From NCBI RefSeq assembly GCF_014356525.2, contig NC_052505.1:15309635-15373634 (forward strand): a stretch of DNA of 64,000 nt, in the 5' to 3' direction. Source of the stretch: Nilaparvata lugens. Taxonomy: Eukaryota; Arthropoda; Insecta; Hemiptera; Delphacidae. Made by a program: the position numbers and the translations under genes. The notes under the pieces were generated by a model. That model searched no databases. It saw only the letters and a program-made list of their open reading frames with translations, and was not told where the DNA came from. Shown in pieces: positions 1 to 10,284 of the stretch (its first letter is position 1; every line of letters starts with the position of its first letter).

Positions 1-586
1 GATAACAGTAAAAGTTGCGACATAAACGCCCTATACCATGGGATATCTACTTATGCTATCTTTTCTCTATGGTCATACTTTTTGTGTAAATGAGGTTTGT
101 TTTGGCGTTTAGCTGTAAACCTCCTCGCGTTGTACTTTTTTCATGTAATGTATTCTCAATAGATAAATAATCAATAAAAATAAATTATAAATCATGGATT
201 GATGAGAGTAGACAAATGAGGAATAAGTACATGAAAATGAACCAATAGAAATAAAACTACTGATACTTGAGTTGAAAGCAGATGGAGAAAGAAAAGAATG
301 TCGTTCATGATGCTGGAATATTTTCCTTGCCCATTAAAATGATACAGACAGGGCAGACCATTATATGCAAATGTCTCAATTGCTGGTGGCATTATCTGAA
401 TGGTAAGCGTACTCTTCAGCGGCAGGGCTTGTCATGGAAATGAATTATTCTACCATAGAAGGCTGCCTCACCTTTCTCATTTTTTTCATTTTCCTCGTCT
501 GTTGAAACTTGACACGTCACGCTCGTGTTCTTTAATGCTTGCTCCATTATTTAAAAACTGAACTGCTTGTCGGGTATATTATGTAA

Positions 587-1757
587 ACTGGTGAATTCAG
601 TATAATAATATTCACAATGATATTATCTGAATAATTTTGATAACGATGTATCAAACTTTCAATGATTGCTTTATTATTCCAAAACTTGTCTTGACAAGTA
701 TATACTGTATACTGGTTAATTCAGTATAATAATATTCGTAATGATATTTGTATAATTTATAACAATGAATTGAATAGTATACTAGCGAATTCAGTATAAT
801 AATATTTACAATTATATCTGAATAATTTATAACAATGATTTAAAGAGGATTTAACAAACTTCAATTAAAGAGGTGAAAATGTAGAGAAATCAGTAGACAG
901 TATTAAAACCTGATAAAATAAATTCAGATTATCCATTCGTGTATCTGTAGCACATCGCATTCAATGAAATTCCATATTTTTAGGTTGCAATACTGGTGAA
1001 TTCAGTATAAATATCGGTGCACCGAGCTTCGCTGGTTATTTCCATTATAAACTGAACACAATTCTCTAGAATGATCGTGTTTATATTTCACAGTTGGTAT
1101 AATATTATGTCATCTTATGAATTTCGGGGATGCGATATTTTGATTTTTCACATACTCACTCGCTCACTCACTTTTTTACTATCCACAGCTGTTTCAGCCA
1201 AGGATGAAAATTATCCTTTTAATGTCGTTCAGCGAGTTTTCCCAAGGATGCAATCGAATTGTTATATCATAAACCTAGTATGTTCCAAATTTTGTGTAAA
1301 TCGTTAGAGCCGTTTTCGAGATCCGTTAAACATAAAAATACATATATACAGAAATTGCTCGCTTAATATAATAGGATACAATGATAGTTGAGTATTTTAT
1401 AACTATGTATAATACTTGAACTAAAGAGGACTAAAAGGTGAAAAATGTAGAGAAATCAGTAGGCAGTATTAAAAGCTGTTGAACTAATATCAGATTATTC
1501 ATGTATTTGTAGCACATCGTATTCAAAGAAATTTCATATTTTTAGGTTGCAACACTGATGAATTCAGTATAATATTATTTACAATGATATTTGAATATTT
1601 TATAACGATGTATTATACTTGAATTAAAAAGGATTAAAAGGTGAAAAATGTAGAGATATCAGTATAAAAACCTGATCAACAAATTATAGATTATTCATTG
1701 TATCTTGTAATACATCGTATGTCCAGATACATTCCATATTTTTAGGTTACATGATTG
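587..1757. repeat. ~203-bp tandem array, interrupted
   Basis: Repeated blocks share 'gaattcagtataat', 'aggtgaaaaatgtagaga' and 'catatttttaggttgcaa'. The second motif occurs at 871, 1436 and 1639. The last two are 203 bp apart; the first two are 565 bp apart because a ~365-bp element (1012-1376) sits between them. Partial monomers begin near 593, 717 and 787. There is no coding potential. It looks like a short satellite-like or intra-element array; its parent family is not recognised. Confidence 0.7.
1012..1376 (-). mobile_element. Helitron-like non-autonomous element, copy 1
   Basis: One end, read on the minus strand, starts TCCTATTATATTAAGCGAGC directly after an A. The other end carries a hairpin made of 'ccgagcttcgctgg'-type sequence near 1020. 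The same two ends bound 21326-21974. A 5' TC after A and a 3' subterminal hairpin are Helitron features, but no clear CTRR 3' end is visible, so the class is probable only. The element splits a tandem array, which makes its insertion later than the array. The 78-codon ORF at 1071-1307 lies inside it and looks like chance. Confidence 0.5.
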
Positions 1758-1759
1758 TT

Positions 1760-3300
1760 GAAAACATCAATCAATAATTTTATTCAATTCAACACAAAAT
1801 ACATAAATCACAAAATAATTAGTGAATGTATCATCAGAGACAAATAATCAAGGTATCTTTACTCTATGGTACAATGTACTTGTATTCATGTTACGCATAA
1901 TTTGTATCAACTCCCAATTGCAATTTGTTGCTTATAGCATCTACTGTGAGGGCCATATTCGTTTTCTTTATTGGATTTCCATGCTTCAAAAATCGGGACA
2001 GAACTCCTAATGCTCGCGGTATTGAAATTGAATACTTGGCAAAACTTCATTATCATCCTTCTCTTTTCTCTCTATTCTCCTTCTTCTTTTCCTTACAAAA
2101 TAAGTTTCTTCATATGAGCTGCCTGTTCACATCTCTCATCAGTTCTCTAAAACAACCCTCTCTGAAACATTCTGCAAATCACAGTTTCAGAACTGAACAC
2201 AGTTGAACGTTCCAAGTCATTGTAGGCGAGAAGTTTTGCCGATTTGCATAAATATACGAACCGGAGATACTGTATGAATATTTTAGACTATAAGTAATTA
2301 AGTAGTCTGTCAAATTGCATGTAGCAAGATGCAAGATGAATAATTTGGTTGACTCCAGTTGTGAACTTTGATATACTTGAATTCATCATACAATTTATCT
2401 CTAATACTGTTGTGTAGGCCGAAAAGCATTGGTTCCATTGAGTGATGAATTCTACAAAAAATTAAACTTGGAAACTCTTTAAAAAATGTTTGATGGTTTT
2501 TTACATTATAATGTTTGTTTCACTTTTGAATCGAATTGTATTATTCTTATAATATACATATGAAAGTAGGATGATAATAACTTTTCTTGTTCTGTATTTG
2601 GATGACATGTTGGTTTTTTGGTACAAATAAATGTTTTTTTTTTGAAGCTCGACTAGTTTCAAAACGTCAAAAACTGTTTCATTTGAAGGAATAAGTAAAA
2701 TATTTGGGAATGAGTAAAATTTTAGTTTCGTTTCTCTGCTTCTATTATCAGCTTCTACCAAAACTGGAACCGTTAACATTGAAATGAAAATGAAAAAAAT
2801 CTCTATTAGGCAGAGTTAGGACTCCGCCTAACTCTGAATGGAACATTCAATCCATCTATAATTATTTTTACTAAAAAATTCATATTTGATATGTAAATAT
2901 CTACATACACAGTATGTATCATTACACAGTTGGTTTGGATTCCTTGCTCCTCATGCATTATTTACAAGTTATCCTCCGTTGTATTTCACTTGTCAATTGA
3001 ATTATGTAGTATAACTTGATCGTATACGATCAGCCAAATTATATATTAGTATACATTTTTAGATTCGCACAATTCATCTCAAGTTTTTGAAAATAATTGG
3101 AACTCAGCCCATCAAACTAATCAAACTATTCTCATACGCAATTTGAACTTTGTTTTCTAATGAACCTGAACGGCATGTAAAAGTACAGATTTTTAGTATA
3201 AATCTTAATTATTTTAATTTGCCATTATATATCCTAATATAATATTGTCAATTTTCTGAGAACAGAGATTTTATGTGTGTTCAAGCTATTTAAGCCAATG
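1760..3300. other. AT-rich stretch, nothing recognisable
   Basis: I see no gene, repeat copy or terminal repeat that I can support. A small perfect hairpin with 10-bp arms lies near 2812-2837 (CAGAGTTAGG / CCTAACTCTG). The short ORFs here (for example 2501-2779 minus) have no recognisable motif and unbiased composition. Confidence 0.5.
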
Positions 3301-3330
3301 GGTGCAGGTTAGCTCCACATTTTTAATATA

Positions 3331-3426
3331 TTTTTTCTTTTTTTCCAGGTAAGTGAAATTACAACACTCGCAGAGTATTACAGTCTTCGTGTCCAGAATA
3401 ACATGCAGACTGGATAGTTCGTAAGT
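3331..3426 (+). promoter_or_regulatory. candidate recursive splice site with cryptic exon
   Basis: A 16-base pyrimidine run (3331-3346) ends in AG at 3347-3348 and is followed at once by the donor-type hexamer GTAAGT (3349-3354). Another GTAAGT begins at 3421, giving a possible 72-bp cryptic exon (3349-3420). In Drosophila and vertebrates a fused acceptor-donor of this kind marks stepwise removal of long introns, and the downstream donor helps define the site. The seen part is the motif; the function is inferred. A similar arrangement occurs on the same strand at 46379. Confidence 0.4.
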
Positions 3427-3697
3427 TTTATTCACATTCATTGAGACAGCTCATGCTTTTAAGTTTGAATGAAACTTCTTCCCTTCCAGTCAATCAGCGG
3501 GTTTCAAAGTTTTGTTGGGTAATACTTCATGAAACCTCGTTTATCACGTAAATCATACGTATATAATTTTGAAAAATACAAAGAAAAAGAAAATACAATA
3601 CGAAGAAAGTTATATATTACATAATAGAAGAAACTGGTGTTGACATTTGAATAGGATGTCATCCGTAAGAATTCCTGTAAAACCTTAATATTACAAA

Positions 3698-3775
3698 CCC
3701 ACAGGAAAACGAGATGTGAGAAGGCCCAGGAAGAGATGGGTACCGGAACAGGTGAAACCCCAATCCCTGAAGTGA
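3698..3775 (+). pseudogene. LINE-type C-terminal scrap (GKR..RPRKRW)
   Basis: Reading from 3698 gives 25 codons including GKRDVRRPRKRW, then a stop at 3773. The pattern G-K-R-x2-x-R-P-R-K-R-W is common near the C-terminus of Jockey/R1-like non-LTR polyproteins, before the conserved tryptophan. Nothing upstream in this frame gives reverse-transcriptase blocks, so it would be a very short remnant. The 126-codon minus-strand ORF over 3504-3884 is the shadow of this region. Chance similarity is possible at this length. Confidence 0.35.
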
Positions 3776-4847
3776 AGATGATGATGGGACAAAGAAAAAG
3801 ACTGAAGGAAGGGAAAATTACTAAATGCAACTGTTTAGTTAGAACTATACTATTTATTCCTAGAGTATGTGTGATCATGACCAATCAACCTATGTGATAA
3901 ACATCTATGGTTGTGATCATTCTGCTCTTGAAAATTTTATCCTGTCCCTGAAGTAGGGTTTACATTATTCACGTTACCTTGAATTCAAGATTTTTCAACG
4001 TTTCAGTTGAATGGGCGATATTGGAAGCTTGAAATCAAGTTCTCATAACCTCAAGAGTAGACTATATATAATTATGGAGTGAAAATCTAATAATTCAAAG
4101 TTTTTTCTTACTTTTCTATTTAGTTGTTTTCATACACTCTACATTTACTGACAACTGTTTTTATCTCTTTTTCCCATTTGTTGGTTGGATTGTACCTTGA
4201 AGATTCAAGTTGAATCCAAAAGTCAAGCATTTTCAACATTCACTTGAATCAACAAAATATGTAGGAGGGTAAAGTGGGTCCATGTCTCTTCTTGTAAACT
4301 TGACTCCAAGTTTGCAAAATACATTCATTTAATACAAACATGGATTCAAAAAAAAACTTGGCCAATGTTCCTGCCTATTACTACTAGTATTTGTTACCAA
4401 CCCTATTCATAGCAATAACTGGTTACTAAACATTATGATTTCTACAATTATATATGATTTCTGATGTATATATTGGAAAGCAAGAAGTGGAGTGGAGTTC
4501 TAGGGGATTGATTTAATTTGGAGATTACTGAATCGAGTTTGAAGGCAGAATGGAGAATGGAGTTGACAATTGGCTGTTAGTGAGCACGGGTGATGGGTGA
4601 TGGGTCAGTGAAGTGTGAATGAATGCTCTGATGAGTGGGAGGGAATAGGCAGGCAGAACAATGCCCTCAACAACGGAGCTACTCGTGATGAACAAATGAA
4701 GCCAATGAATTTCCGAGTGGTCAGTCAATGGGACACTGCGTCCGTCCGAGCTCATGGAAAAACTGTCCCAGCCTTGGAAGCATCGTAAAGGAAATTGCTA
4801 TTGACACTGATAAAGTTGGAATAGATCCTTCCTATGCGAAAAATAGA

Positions 4848-5420
4848 GCTGCGTACAGACTTGAGCGACACGAACATGCGCATTTCACTTTTCATCAGCT
4901 GACGCTATGCTTACTAGTAGTTCTGTGAACAGTAGACCTCACGCAGTATTCTCATCCACATGTAACTGATTGAAACTGTATGGAAATACAGCAATAGACT
5001 GGCTTCTCCATACATCTGTGTAATCACTTGTCAGCTGATTTATGATGAATAATTCTATAGTCTGATTTTTAAACTCTAATATTGGCGTATGAAGGAGGCT
5101 CCTTTTTCCTTTTATATTATCCTTGAAATGCAAAATCTCCAAAAACCTTGTATATACGTCGACGCGCAATTAAAAAAGGAACATACCTGTCAAATTTCAT
5201 GAAAATCTATTACCGCGTTTCGCCGTAAATGCGCAACATATAAACATAAAAACATTTAAACATTCAAACATTAAGAGAAATGCCAAACCGTCGACTTGAA
5301 TCTTGGATCTCACTTCGCTCGGTCAATTATACCTGTATTTGTACAGAAATAATAAGGTACAGATATAGTAAGCTTATCATCAGCTGATAAAAGTGAAATG
5401 CGCTCAAGTCTGTACGCAGC
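4848..5420. mobile_element. palindromic GTGCGTACA MITE, copy 1, split by another repeat
   Basis: The left arm starts GCTGCGTACAGACTTGAGCG and the right arm ends with its complement CGCTCAAGTCTGTACGCAGC. Both carry the inner CATCAGCTGA core. The middle is displaced by a second element at 4913-5327. Uninterrupted relatives of about 150 bp are at 33154-33308, 43069-43224 and 60615-60760, so the outer element was present first. It is a non-autonomous TIR element with no ORF. Confidence 0.8.
4913..5327 (+). mobile_element. CTAG...GGTCAAT repeat family, copy 1
   Basis: Begins ACTAGTAGTTCTGTGAACAG and ends CTTCGCTCGGTCAAT. The body has 'gaggctcctttttcc', 'acgtcgacgcgcaatt', 'cgcgtttcgccgtaaatg' and 'ccaaaccgtcgacttgaatc'. 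Further copies are at 13608-14020 (minus), 37620-37977 (minus, truncated) and 62658-63294 (plus). There is no coding capacity. Read on the minus strand it ends in CTAG followed by T, which recalls a Helitron 3' end, but the other end has no 5' TC; superfamily unassigned. It is inserted inside the MITE of 4848-5420. Confidence 0.75.
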
Positions 5421-5834
5421 TTCAGATGTTGAGTTTCAGTTTCACGTCTACTGGGTTAAATTCAATTAAATTTTCACATGAAACTTGGTTTTATATAACT
5501 TATGTTTTCCAGCAAATGAAAGCAGAGCTAACATCCTTTCCTATTCGTGATAGTAAAAGTGAAGGAGTTGAGGAGATTACATGAACACTTTTTTTGTTCT
5601 TCGTTTAGAAGAGTCTCTATGTAGGAAAAGCTCTGTTACTCTTCAAAATCACTCAGCGGTAACTCAGAACTCACCTAAAGCTGATCATCCGTTTCGTTTA
5701 TCTATTATCATCACTAAAATTAAGTTTCATTTCTAAGGCTCATGTGGGCACCATCCTTAAAAAGAAGCTTTATTATCCCAATATAATCTCAGACTAGAAA
5801 GTACGAAAAAATCATAAGTAACAACAGTATGAAA

Positions 5835-6595
5835 TAACGAAGCTTAATAGTTATTTGTATATCTAGAGTGAAAAGTACTTTCTTTTCTCCCTGAGGGAAA
5901 AGTTTGAAGCCCGAGGCGAAGCCGAGATCAACATTTTACCTGAGGGAGAAAAAACATTTTTCACTCGTGATATACACAACATTTTTCCTCCACCTACATT
6001 TTTATAAAAACTGCAAATAAGATAATTTTTAAAAACGTACTTGACCAAAGAATGTGTTACAACATAATCTAAAAAGTAAATAGAAAAAGCTGGCTTGTAA
6101 TCACAGTTCTCCGCCGACAGCGCTATCTGTCGGCCAAACTTGTAACAACAATGGCCGCCACAACTACAGCCATGATGAAGTTCCCGTTTCAAATTTAATT
6201 ATTCAATGAGGAATATTCGTTGGCTGGTATTTTGAATTATATGGAATAAAAAAATGTTATATATATTTTTTAGTATAGTGATATGAAGTTTGTAATAATG
6301 TTATCATACAAACATAAATTCATATATTGATCAAATGTCTGGTTGAGGTATTGAATTTAGTTGGTTTAATGACAACTCTATATGCTTCCTTATCTGAGCT
6401 TAGACCTTCTAACCTATTTCAAATGTACGTTTTCTGAATAGAGATGCTTCCCATGTTATTTAAATGGAGTTACTTTTACGCCTTAGGGAGTTTTCCTGTT
6501 TTTTCCCACCGAGAACGAAAAAGTGACACTTTAGTATTATGTTCCAGGGAGTAAAGTAAGCACTTTAGACAGGAGGTGGAAGAAAAAATAATATA
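5835..6595 (+). mobile_element. ~750-bp repeat with foldback head, copy 1
   Basis: Near one end is a hairpin: TTTCTCCCTGAGGGAAAAG, then 'gaagcccgaggcgaagccga', then ACCTGAGGGAGAAAAAA (5883-5955). A near-palindrome, GCCGACAGCGCTATCTGTCGGC, lies at about 6113. A second copy in opposite orientation spans about 26988-27740, colinear along its length. The 109-codon minus ORF (5863-6192) includes Cys/His-rich residues (HHGCSCGGHCC), but the second copy does not keep it as a clean ORF, so I do not call a gene. Unclassified non-autonomous TE. Confidence 0.7.
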
Positions 6596-6599
6596 TTAT

Positions 6600-7025
6600 T
6601 ATAATGATTGTGAGACCATGAAACCTCTGAAAAACACACAATGATTCACATTAAATAACGTAAATATACAGGAATCATCACGATAAAGGAACGCTTAGCA
6701 CATTCATGAATAATTCCTCTGTTTATTAATTACAGTATATTTACTGTAGTAGATAGAACAATAGAACGGTGGGCAGATTACCATTATTATTACTCGCTTT
6801 AATCCAGGATCGATTATTTTTATACACATATATATTTCTTCTGAAATAGGCTTGCTCAAGTCTCAGTACAGAAAAACAAACCATGCTGAACCCTATTCTC
6901 TATATAATTTCCAAGGTTTATTTGTTAAATCCATGCAACTTGAACCAAGGCACCGTGAATTAACAATATTCATATCTCCCAGACTCTGGGTTGAACGACC
7001 ACTATTTCGGTGCATGCTTTTGCCT
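6600..7025. other. AT-rich stretch, nothing recognisable
   Basis: I see no terminal repeats, conserved ORF or repeat copy here. A 61-codon ORF (6852-7037) has no motif. Confidence 0.45.
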
Positions 7026-7029
7026 GATG

Positions 7030-7575
7030 ACGCTTGAGGTCATAACTTTGGAGGCATAAAGGTGGCGTACTCGCGTGTTCTAACAGCCATTACCGTGAAG
7101 AAGACTTAAAATTGAGAGATATTGTACAATGGACGGCGGGAGGGCTACGTGGCACTTCGTACGTTGGCGTTTCCCCTACGATCCCATTTAGTGTGTCGTT
7201 TCCTGCGAACCAAAATTCAATCCAAAGTGCCAGGCTACCGGCCGGAGTGGGCGTACTGTATTATATATAGTAGAGCGTGACGGCTTCTCTGCACTCAGGC
7301 TAATAGTTGTAATTCATTTTGGCAACAACATACCTCAGTGACTAAGCCAATTTGCAGACATGAATATTGTTGGCGGACGAATTAATAACGCACCAGTCTG
7401 TAGACTTTTCATCCACCATGAAGCGTTTTCCTGGCCAATTTCATCTCCCAGCGCATTTGTCAAAATTTTCCGGATCCACTGTGAGCTGTGCGTGCCAGTG
7501 CCAGGTCCGTCAACCCAACAAACCGGAAAATATCCAATTCACTGGAAGCTCGCAAATGTAAATTGCAAATTATGA
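7030..7575 (+). promoter_or_regulatory. possible TATA promoter and leader exon
   Basis: This block is visibly richer in G, C and CpG than its surroundings. It has TATATATAG at 7262-7270, and a start region would fall near 7290-7300 (CACTCAGGC). Two overlapping short ORFs follow (7360-7575 and 7367-7561, 71 and 64 codons). The second contains MKRFPGQFHL and a Cys-rich CACQCQ, but I recognise no family. No strong donor site follows. It could equally be a decayed gene fragment or TE terminus. Everything beyond the TATA box is inference. Confidence 0.25.
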
Positions 7576-7599
7576 ACAATTTTTAGTGGTGGATACAGC

Positions 7600-8920
7600 A
7601 GATATATTTTTTAACTGAGCTGAATACAACGCAGCGCAGAGATTACGATTTGCGTTGCACAGCGAACAATTTGAGCCGAACTAGATTTTCTGTCATTCTC
7701 ATGAATCTAGATCATATCTACACTTTACAATTTCGTATTTAGTTAATTTCATATCCTCTCTATACTGTTTTAATCCTGACATTAATCTATGTATCAATTA
7801 TTGAGTAAATCTGAAACGAATAGCATTGAAGAAACCTTGCTGAGTTGTAACATTTCTTTTTTGTAAGTGATAACATTGATATAAATTCACTTTCATTGCA
7901 AACTTTAAGTTTGCATATTTTCGGACTCAAATTTATTGAAGTGAAGAACACAACCTATCTTTTGGTTAAGTTTTTCATTTATACCAAAATTTGAGAAAGG
8001 GACAGTTTTGGGCTGAGCTTGTTGTGTATATTTCCAATGTGAAATAGATAAATCACTGGAAATTTGAACCGTTGTCCCCATGAAAGTTAGTAATTTTCTT
8101 TTTTATTTGCCTCTAGTTCAGGATGTCTAAAACGATACCTCTGTACATTATTTATAAGATAATAATTAGTTATAATATAAGATGCTTAAGCTTTTTTCAG
8201 GCCCAGTTCAGTTAATAAATATAATATACATAAAATAATAAATAAAATATAGATATAGGGTCAATAATCATACATAATAGGGTTATAATGTTCAACATAA
8301 ATATCTTCTCTCGTCAGATAAAAGTTTATTAAAAGCGTGTGGATCAGTCTGGCACTCCAAATACTAACATATACAAAGATTCTGATGTGCAACCGATCAA
8401 ATACTCAATGAGATCCCCATGTACTTCCACCCTCAGTGTGAACCCCGTCATTGAATTTAATGTATTTCTTCCATTTTCTTAAACTCTTATTGCTTGCTCT
8501 ACTATGTACTATCGCACATTCTTGGTCACAGGAACACAGTATTCAATTTTTATGATTTTTCATTGAACCATGGATCGAATTTCCTTTTTCAAGGCTCCCT
8601 GTTGGATTTATTGATTCGTTCAATAACTCATTCATAACATAACAAGTAAAGCTTTTCAAAATTTCACTGAATCTCAAAATCACGTATTAATCGAGTAAAT
8701 TTGTAACAAATAACATTGAAGAAACTGCGCTGGGTAATATGTCATTTTTTGTATCACATAGCTACAAATTATTTGAAGATTGAACCGTGAAGTACCAAAT
8801 GAATTCGAAAAACGTTCAATAAATCAAAACAAGCTACCTTTAACAAGCCTTGAATCTCAAATGTTGTAAAGATAGAATATGTAATTCATTCCAACTGTAC
8901 GTGAATTAGTTACATTTACT
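7600..8920. other. AT-rich stretch, nothing recognisable
   Basis: I see no supportable gene or recognised repeat. There are scattered A/T runs and short direct repeats only, such as 'aacattgaagaaac' near 7824 and 8713. Confidence 0.4.
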
Positions 8921-8927
8921 GCTGTTC

Positions 8928-9300
8928 AAAATTTTGAACCCAAAAATACACACAACTTCTCTCACTAAGCACAGCTGTTTATATTGTTGTTATTTCTGTT
9001 GCTTTTTTTGTTGATGATGGATTTTTTTGATGATATAATGTTTTTGTTGTTGTTGTTGCAGTTGTTGATGTACCTATTGTTATAAAGGGCTGAGCAAATT
9101 CTGTGACATAGATATATGTGCTGTAAATTATTTTTCAGTTAACTAGCTTTGGAATGGCCAAATTGCTTAAAAATGTTTATTCATTACCACATCAATTACA
9201 AATCAAAATAAATATATGACTGGTCAAGAGCAACAGTCCTAGCCCAAAACTGTTCTACTTCCAAATTTTCTAACATCTTGTAATACTGTGAAGTATTTTC
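8928..9300 (-). repeat. retroelement 3' region (cacacaactt...ttggg family), degenerate
   Basis: Parts match the repeat at 11940-12275 and 61734-62062: 'ccaaaaatacacacaact...ctcactaag.acagctg' near 8938-8992, and 'caacagtcctagcccaaaactgttct' near 9229-9255. The order of pieces is kept but a GTT/GAT-rich insertion (8990-9090) separates them. Best read as a degenerate copy of an A-tailed retroelement end on the minus strand. Confidence 0.5.
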
Positions 9301-9339
9301 AAAGTCAATAGATTACCCACTTTTCTTAATTGATTTATT

Positions 9340-9525
9340 TTTTTATTGTGGATGATGCCCACATGAGATTTTGGCTTGTGTGTGGGTTATGGGAAGTGCG
9401 TTGGTGAATTGATGAGATGAACAAACATCCATGCGATCGGCGGGTGTCGAACCCAAGAACTAGGCAGTGCCTGCAGACCGACGTTTGTAACGCTCCTACC
9501 ACTAGACCAACTCATCCGGCATTCG
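9340..9525 (-). mobile_element. tRNA-derived SINE
   Basis: On the minus strand the head (9524 downward) reads 'gttggtctagtggtaggagcg', an A-box-like segment. About 40 bp later GGGTTCGACACCC matches a B box (GGTTCRANNCC). The two boxes are spaced as in a tRNA-type pol III promoter. The body ends in an A-rich tail near 9345. Tail segments recur at 17755-17860 and 41324-41400 ('aggatgatgc..' on +). A real tRNA is excluded because the acceptor and anticodon stems do not pair. Confidence 0.7.
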
Positions 9526-10110
9526 AAGGAGAATTATCATAATTTATTTTCACATGAATGATCAGTGAATACACGTTATACACCTAGTATAATTATTATT
9601 GATTTTTGAAAACTTCTACTTGTTATTCATGAGACATATTACTGTACTGTCACTCTCATGTCATGATACTTTACTGTTTTTTCTGGCTTCAAAAAGTGTG
9701 ATCCATGTACATGACTCTAGCTTTTTACTCTGCACTCTTCTCACTCTACTTCTCTAGCACTTCACTTTTATACCACTGTTGCCAACGATTCCTGCGGTTG
9801 TCTCACTCACACTCTCTCTCTCACTTACTCTCTCTCTCTCAGCAGCTCTCAGTCAACGACTGCAAAAACAATTGTGTATTGGGCAATGTTTACTTATCTC
9901 CTTCAAATAAACAATACGCGTGTTCGTCCAAAAACGCCCTTGGCCATTCAAAAACGGTGTCAACTCATATGTACGTGACTCTCGCTTACACTTGACATTC
10001 ACGCTTGGAATGATGCTGGATATCACTGATGAAAACACATCATCATTTGATAAAATTTGTTGAATAACAATTGATATTGTGGAATTTTTCCATAATTGTG
10101 AAAAACACAA

Positions 10111-10276
10111 TTTTATTTTTGTCACATCCATATTTATTAGACTCTTGTATACAGAACTGCAGTTTCGTGTTGAAACCAACACATAGTCAGCTGTAGTGAT
10201 GCTAGTGTTGGTTTCAACACGAAACTGCAGTCCTGTATACAAGAGTCTAATAAATATGGATGTGACAAAAATAAAA
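10111..10276. repeat. near-perfect palindrome, 72-bp arms
   Basis: Arm 10111-10182 is the reverse complement of 10205-10276 with one mismatch in 72 positions, and the spacer is 22 bp (10183-10204). Arms contain 'ctgcagtttcgtgttgaaac'. The 129-codon minus ORF of 9853-10242 runs through it and is a shadow. No target duplication or TE terminus is evident, so it may be a recent inverted duplication, a foldback element or an assembly artefact. Confidence 0.9.
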
Positions 10277-10284
10277 CTGCGTTT

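Noticed and set aside
587..1757. CRISPR-like array
   Set aside because: The ~200-bp units are contiguous with no short repeat/spacer alternation, and the genome is clearly eukaryotic.
3504..3884. 126-codon hydrophobic minus-strand ORF as a membrane protein
   Set aside because: It is antisense to a segment with a LINE-like C-terminal motif, and its hydrophobicity follows from T-rich codons.
5863..6192. Cys/His-rich ORF as a zinc protein
   Set aside because: The homologous copy at 26988-27740 does not preserve the frame.
9400..9525. Functional tRNA gene
   Set aside because: A and B boxes are present but the acceptor, D and anticodon stems do not pair; the body is shared with other SINE fragments.
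9853..10242. 129-codon minus-strand ORF, the longest in the window
   Set aside because: Runs through a palindrome and has no motif; the right arm simply mirrors the left.
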